Of a stretch of 64,000 nt of DNA, positions 60,084-64,000 are shown piece after piece. The notes below the pieces were generated by a model. It saw only the letters and a list, made by a program, of their open reading frames with translations. It was not told the DNA's origin and searched no databases. The first letter of the stretch is position 1, and every line of letters starts with the position of its first letter. A program made the translations under genes and the position numbers. The DNA comes from Streptosporangium sandarakinum (GTDB lineage Bacteria; Actinomycetota; Actinomycetes; Streptosporangiales; Streptosporangiaceae): positions 1 through 64,000 of the forward strand of contig NZ_JACCCO010000001.1 of the NCBI RefSeq assembly GCF_013409935.1, written 5' to 3'.

Positions 60084-62464
60084 GCGTCGCGTGGAGCACC
60101 CTGCGCACCCGGCGGGTCTCCTTCCTCGGCACCTTCCTCGCCCTCGCCCTCGGCACGGCGCTGATCGCCGCGATGGGGCAGTTGCTGGCCGTCACCGTGG
60201 ACTCCCCCGACCGCGGCCCGCAGCGCTACGCCGCCGCGCCGTTCGTGATCGTGCCGGACGGGCGGGTGCACGTGCGCACCTGGCGGGGCGAGCAGAGCCT
60301 GCCCCTGGTGGAGAAGGCCGGTCTGGACGCGGAGCTGGTGGCCCGTTCTCCCGGCGCAGTCGTGGACCGGGCCTTCCCGGCCCGGCTCGCGGGCGGGCCG
60401 GACGTGACGGGCCGGCCCTGGGCGGCGCGCCGTACGGCGCCGCAGCGGCTTCTCGCAGGGCGGGCGCCGCGGAGCCCGCGGGAGATCGCGGTGAGCACCG
60501 GGGCGCGTGTGGGTGACACGGTGACCGTGCTCACCCGGGCGGGGGCCGAGTCGTACAACGTGGTGGGGGTGACGGACGGCCCGCCCACCGTGTTCTTCAC
60601 CGACCGGCGGGCCGCCGCCCTGTCGCCGCGCGTCGACGCGCTCGCCCTGTGGAGCGCGCCGGGCGGCACGCTCCCGCCGGGGACGCGGCTCCTCACCGGG
60701 CAGGACCGGGCGCTGGCGGACCCGAGCCGGGAGGACGACGCGCGGGCGCGCGACAACGCCGTCACGATCGTCGGCATCGCCGCCGGGTTCGCCGTTTTCA
60801 TCGCGGTCTTCGTGGTGTCCTCGACGTTCGCGTTCGCGGTCGCGCAGCGGCGCCGGGAGTTCGCGCTGCTGCGGACCCTCGGCGCGACCCGCCGCCAGGT
60901 GCGCCTCATGGTGTACGGCGAGGCGTTGCTCGTCGCCGTGGCCGCCTCCGCGCTGGGCGCGCCGGCCGGTCCGGCGCTCGCCGGGCCCATCCTGGACCGG
61001 CTGGTGGGTCTCGGGATGGCGCCGTCATGGCTGGTGCCGGGCACGTACACCTGGCCGTCCGTCACCGCCTTCTGCGTCGGCGCGGTGGTCGCGCTGGCCG
61101 GGGTGGCCGTCGCGGCGGCGCGGGCCGGGCGCGTCCACCCGGCGGAGGCCATGCGTGAGGCGGTGGTCGAGCCCGGCGTGATGACCTGGGGGCGCCGGAT
61201 CTTCGGGGTGGGGCTGCTCGGCGCCGCCCTGGCCTCAATGGTGGTGACCGCGGTGCGCGACCCGCTGAGCGCCGCGAACGACAAGTCCTTCATGCCGGTC
61301 GTGATGCTGCTGGTGACGGCCGCCGGGCTGCTCGCCCCGGCCGTCGTGCGGCCCGTCACCCGGCTGGTCGCCGCGCCGCTGGGCCGGCTCCGCGGCGCGG
61401 GCGCCACCGTGGTGACGGCGTCGGCCACCGCCTCCGCCCGGCGGACCGCGGCGACCGCGGCGCCCGTGCTCGTCGCGGTCGGGCTGGCCACCGCGCTGCT
61501 CGGCGCGGCCGCGATGAACGACGCGGCCAAGGCGGCGATGCGGACGGCGCCGGTCAGGGCCGACTACCTGGTGCTGCCCGAGGGGGCGGCGGGCCTGGAC
61601 GACCGGCTCCTCGGCCGTCTGCGGGACGTGCCCGGCGTGGAGGTCGTCGCCGCGGCGCCGACCGGCGTCTACACCCTTGAGGGCGCGACAGCGCTGATCA
61701 GGCGGCCCGCCGAGGCGATGGACCCGGCGGGACTGGTGAACGTGCTGGCCCCGCCGGTGACCGCGGGGTCGTTGACGGCGCTGAACGACCGGACCATCGC
61801 GGTCTCCGAGACCTGGGAGCTGGCGCTGGGCGACACCGCGAAGCTGTGGCGGGCCGACGGCAGCCAGGTGTCGCTCAAGGTGGTCGCGCTGCTCGGCGCC
61901 GGATCCCCGGCCGACTCCTACGTCACCCCCGCGCACGCCTTCTCCGCGCCGGTGACCACCGCGTACGTGCGGCTGCGGCCGGGCACCTCTCCGGACGCGG
62001 CCGGGTCCGCGCTGCGGCGCGCCGCGGCCGGGCACGACGTCCGGGTGCTCACCAGGGACGCCTGGGCCCGCGCGACGGGCGACCGGCACGGCTCGGCCAG
62101 CCGTCTCGGGCTGCTGGTGGTGCTCGGGATCATCCTCGCCTACACCGCGATCGCGCTGGTCAACACCCTGCTGATGGCGGCGTCGGACCGGACGGCGGAG
62201 CGGGCGGCGCTGCGGCTGCTGGGCGCGACCCGCGGCCAGGTGCTGCGGTACGCCATGGGCGAGTCGCTGCTGGTGGTGGCCGTCGGCGTGGTGCTGGCCG
62301 CCGCCGTCGCCGCGGTGGGCCTGGCGGGGCTGTGGGGCTCCCTGGTGCAGATCGCCGGGCCGGTCGCGGTCAGCGTGCCGTGGCCCGAGGTCGGCGCGGT
62401 GGCCGCCGGGTGCGCGGTGCTGGCGGCCCTGTCCGCCGCGGCGCCGCTGCTGCGCCGGGGCTGA
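60077..62464 (+). CDS. FtsX-like ABC transporter permease
   Basis: A 795-residue permease of the MacB/FtsX type with one N-terminal helix (about 15-37), a large extracellular domain (40-230), three helices (about 232-350), a second extracellular domain (about 490-680) and three more helices. Two conserved FtsX blocks (RRREFALLRTLGATRRQVR and RTAERAALRLLGATRGQVLR) show the internal duplication. GTG 60077 with GGAGGAG overlaps the ATPase stop, so the pair is co-translated. Substrate unknown. Confidence 0.92.
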
Positions 62465-62574
62465 GCCGCCGCGGCCGGGGCGCGGCGGCGGGCCGCCGCT
62501 CCGGACCGGAGTCGGGGCCGGAGCCGCTGGACGGGTGAGTCCGAAGTCCGGTCAGTGGCCTCAGGCGATCGCCG

Positions 62575-62832
62575 TCAGCCGTGGTGGCCGCGTTCCTCGG
62601 CGAGGCGGTGCGGCACCCTCGCCAGCCGCAGGAAGGTCACCAGCCCGACACCGCCGACGAGGTTGCCCATGACGGCCCAGCCCAACGCCGCCAACCAGTC
62701 CAGGTAGCCGAACGGAGCCTGGCCGGTGATCAGGGCGGTGAACATCAGGATCGAGTCCAGCACGCTGTGGAACAGCTGACCTCCGGCCAGCAGAGCGCCG
62801 AACAACACGGTAGCCGGACTCCGAAGACTCAC
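62575..62832 (-). pseudogene. C-terminal fragment of a formate/nitrite transporter
   Basis: An 85-residue minus-strand frame, mostly hydrophobic, reads GQLFHSVLDSILMFTALITG, then APFGYLDWLAALGWAVMGNL and VGGVGLVTFLRLARVPH. This looks like the last two helices of an FNT-family channel (about 270 residues in full). The preceding four helices are absent and the region upstream is only 60 bp of spacer. GTG 62832 is a nominal start. Most likely a decayed gene. Confidence 0.6.
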
Positions 62833-62893
62833 TCACCGAGGCGTCATGCCCCTTGCGGCGGCCGCTACCCCTCGCGCACCCGGACCTACTCGT

Positions 62894-64000
62894 CTAGGTC
62901 GCGGTGTCGGGGTCCAGGTCCGGGCCGAGACGTGCCAGTTCCACCCGGGAGGAGACGCCGAGCTTGGGAAAGGCCCGGTAGAGGTGGTGGCTGACGGTCT
63001 TGGGGCTGACGAAGAGCCTGGCGCCGATCTCCCGGTTCGTCAGGCCCGTCACGGCCAGCCGTACGATCTGCAGTTCCTGGGGCGACAGCGCGGCCAGCCG
63101 GTCGGAGGCGGCGGGCGCCGCGGTGGCCTCACCCGCGGCGCGCAGCTCGGCGGCGGCCCGCCGTGCCCACGGGCCGGCGCCGAGCCGCTGGAAGGTCTCC
63201 AGCGCGGCCCGCAGGTGGGGTCGGGCGTCGCGCCTGCGACGCTCGCGGCGCAGCCACTCGCCGTAGCCGAGCCCGGCCCTGGCCCGCTCCAGCGGACGGC
63301 CGTGCGGCCGCAACGCGGCGGAGAAGATCTCGTCGTCCGGCTCCAGCAGGGCACGGCAGCGGGCCAGCACCGCGTCGGCCCAGTCGAGCCGCGCGACGTC
63401 CACCCACTCCGCCAGGCGCTCCAGCGGCTCCTTCGCGCGGTCCGGCAGGCCCGCCCGCACGGCGGCCTCGATCTGGTCGGGGGCGAAGTAGACCGCCTGG
63501 ATCTGGTGGCGCACCGGCCCGGTCAGGGCGGCCTCCAGCCGGTCCAGCGCCCGCGTGTGGCGGCCGAGACTCAGGTCGAGTGCCGCCAGCGCCCACTCCG
63601 ACCAGGCCAGGCCGTTGGCGATCCCGGTCGCGGCGAAGTGGTCGGCGCAGCGGACGGCCAGCCCGGCGCAGCGGCCCTCGTCGCCCTCGACGGCGGCGAT
63701 CCAGGCGAGGATGCCCTCCAGGTAGCCGGTGCGGTGCGGCTGGCCGGTGTCGGCGGCGATGCGCAGCCCCTCAGCGGCGTCGGCGGCGGCGCTGCGGAAC
63801 CGGCCGAGGTAGAGCTCGGCCCCGGCGAGCGTGACGTAGGCGATCGGCAGCAGGCCGGTCATGCCGAGCGTCCTGCACTCCTCGACCAGCGCGACGGAGA
63901 TCTGCCGCTGCGTCTCGAACTCGCCGACGAGTCCCGCCACGAACGCGCCGTTGATCCGCAGGCCGTAGGAGCCGCGTTCGATGCCGCGGGCGTCGCGCGC
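62894..64000 (-). CDS. LuxR family regulator with TPR-like repeats, 5' end outside the window
   Basis: At least 368 residues, open to the right edge on the minus strand. It consists of helical TPR-like repeats (AELYLGRFRSAAADAAEG, WALAALDLSLGRHTRALDR) ending in a LuxR helix-turn-helix (LSPQELQIVRLAVTGLTNRE, then PKTVSHHLYRAFPKLGVSSR). This is the C-terminus of a LAL-type regulator, which normally has an N-terminal AAA ATPase domain that would lie outside. GTG 63940 falls inside this continuing coding sequence and is not the start. Confidence 0.88.
   Translation of the reverse strand, partial: ARDARGIERGSYGLRINGAFVAGLVGEFETQRQISVALVEECRTLGMTGLLPIAYVTLAGAELYLGRFRSAAADAAEGLRIAADTGQPHRTGYLEGILAWIAAVEGDEGRCAGLAVRCADHFAATGIANGLAWSEWALAALDLSLGRHTRALDRLEAALTGPVRHQIQAVYFAPDQIEAAVRAGLPDRAKEPLERLAEWVDVARLDWADAVLARCRALLEPDDEIFSAALRPHGRPLERARAGLGYGEWLRRERRRRDARPHLRAALETFQRLGAGPWARRAAAELRAAGEATAAPAASDRLAALSPQELQIVRLAVTGLTNREIGARLFVSPKTVSHHLYRAFPKLGVSSRVELARLGPDLDPDTAT

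Overview
The window is high-GC actinobacterial DNA. The 16S gene at 6925-8445, read on the minus strand, looks like Streptosporangiales (inferred by eye, not aligned). Mycothiol-linked enzymes, tandem GNAT proteins, a secreted M4 protease and leaderless genes with TANNNT -10 boxes agree with an actinomycete. No tRNA gene, CRISPR array, integrase or prophage was found.

Layout. 1-2.7 kb: end of a membrane protein gene, a SepF paralogue and a PhzF-type isomerase. 3.1-8.9 kb: one complete rRNA operon (16S-23S-5S, minus strand) with a terminator, a boxA-like leader and three tandem promoter candidates. 9.5-12.4 kb: a GT4 glycosyltransferase and 6-phosphogluconate dehydrogenase. 12.5-17.4 kb: a four-gene operon in which every junction is a 4-nt stop/start overlap. 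It encodes a coiled-coil protein, a PD-(D/E)XK nuclease with an AddB/Dna2-type cysteine pattern, an uncharacterised protein with a helicase-1B-like C-terminus, and a UPF1/Dna2-like SF1 helicase. I read it as a split Dna2-like nuclease-helicase and consider it the best candidate for an undescribed system. 17.4-26.4 kb: GNAT, an MFS exporter with a divergent TetR regulator and paired operators, a DJ-1/PfpI protein, an anti-sigma-type ATPase, a wax ester/DGAT acyltransferase, an aldehyde dehydrogenase and small proteins. 26.6-32.8 kb: a six-gene minus-strand operon in which a secreted X-Pro peptidase is coupled to DUF4129, MoxR and DUF58 genes. 33-46.9 kb: metabolic and regulatory genes, including an MBL hydrolase, thiamine-binding protein, kinase-like protein, PP2C, MOSC, endonuclease V, ankyrin protein, LysR regulator, M4 protease and a second MFS exporter.

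47-58 kb is a zone of gene turnover. It holds an IS5-family remnant, a complete IS5-family element whose transposase needs a -1 frameshift, a hydrolase pseudogene with two single-base deletions, a truncated methyltransferase behind a (GCGGAAG)7 array, and a DUF1579-like remnant. Intact genes there encode a secreted esterase, a two-component system, a BP74-related protein and a PL8 polysaccharide lyase. 58-64 kb: a saccharopine-dehydrogenase-like reductase, a MacB-type ABC transporter, a formate/nitrite transporter remnant and the end of a large LuxR regulator.

All calls come from reading motifs. No database search, alignment or folding was run, and family names without a cited motif are from memory.
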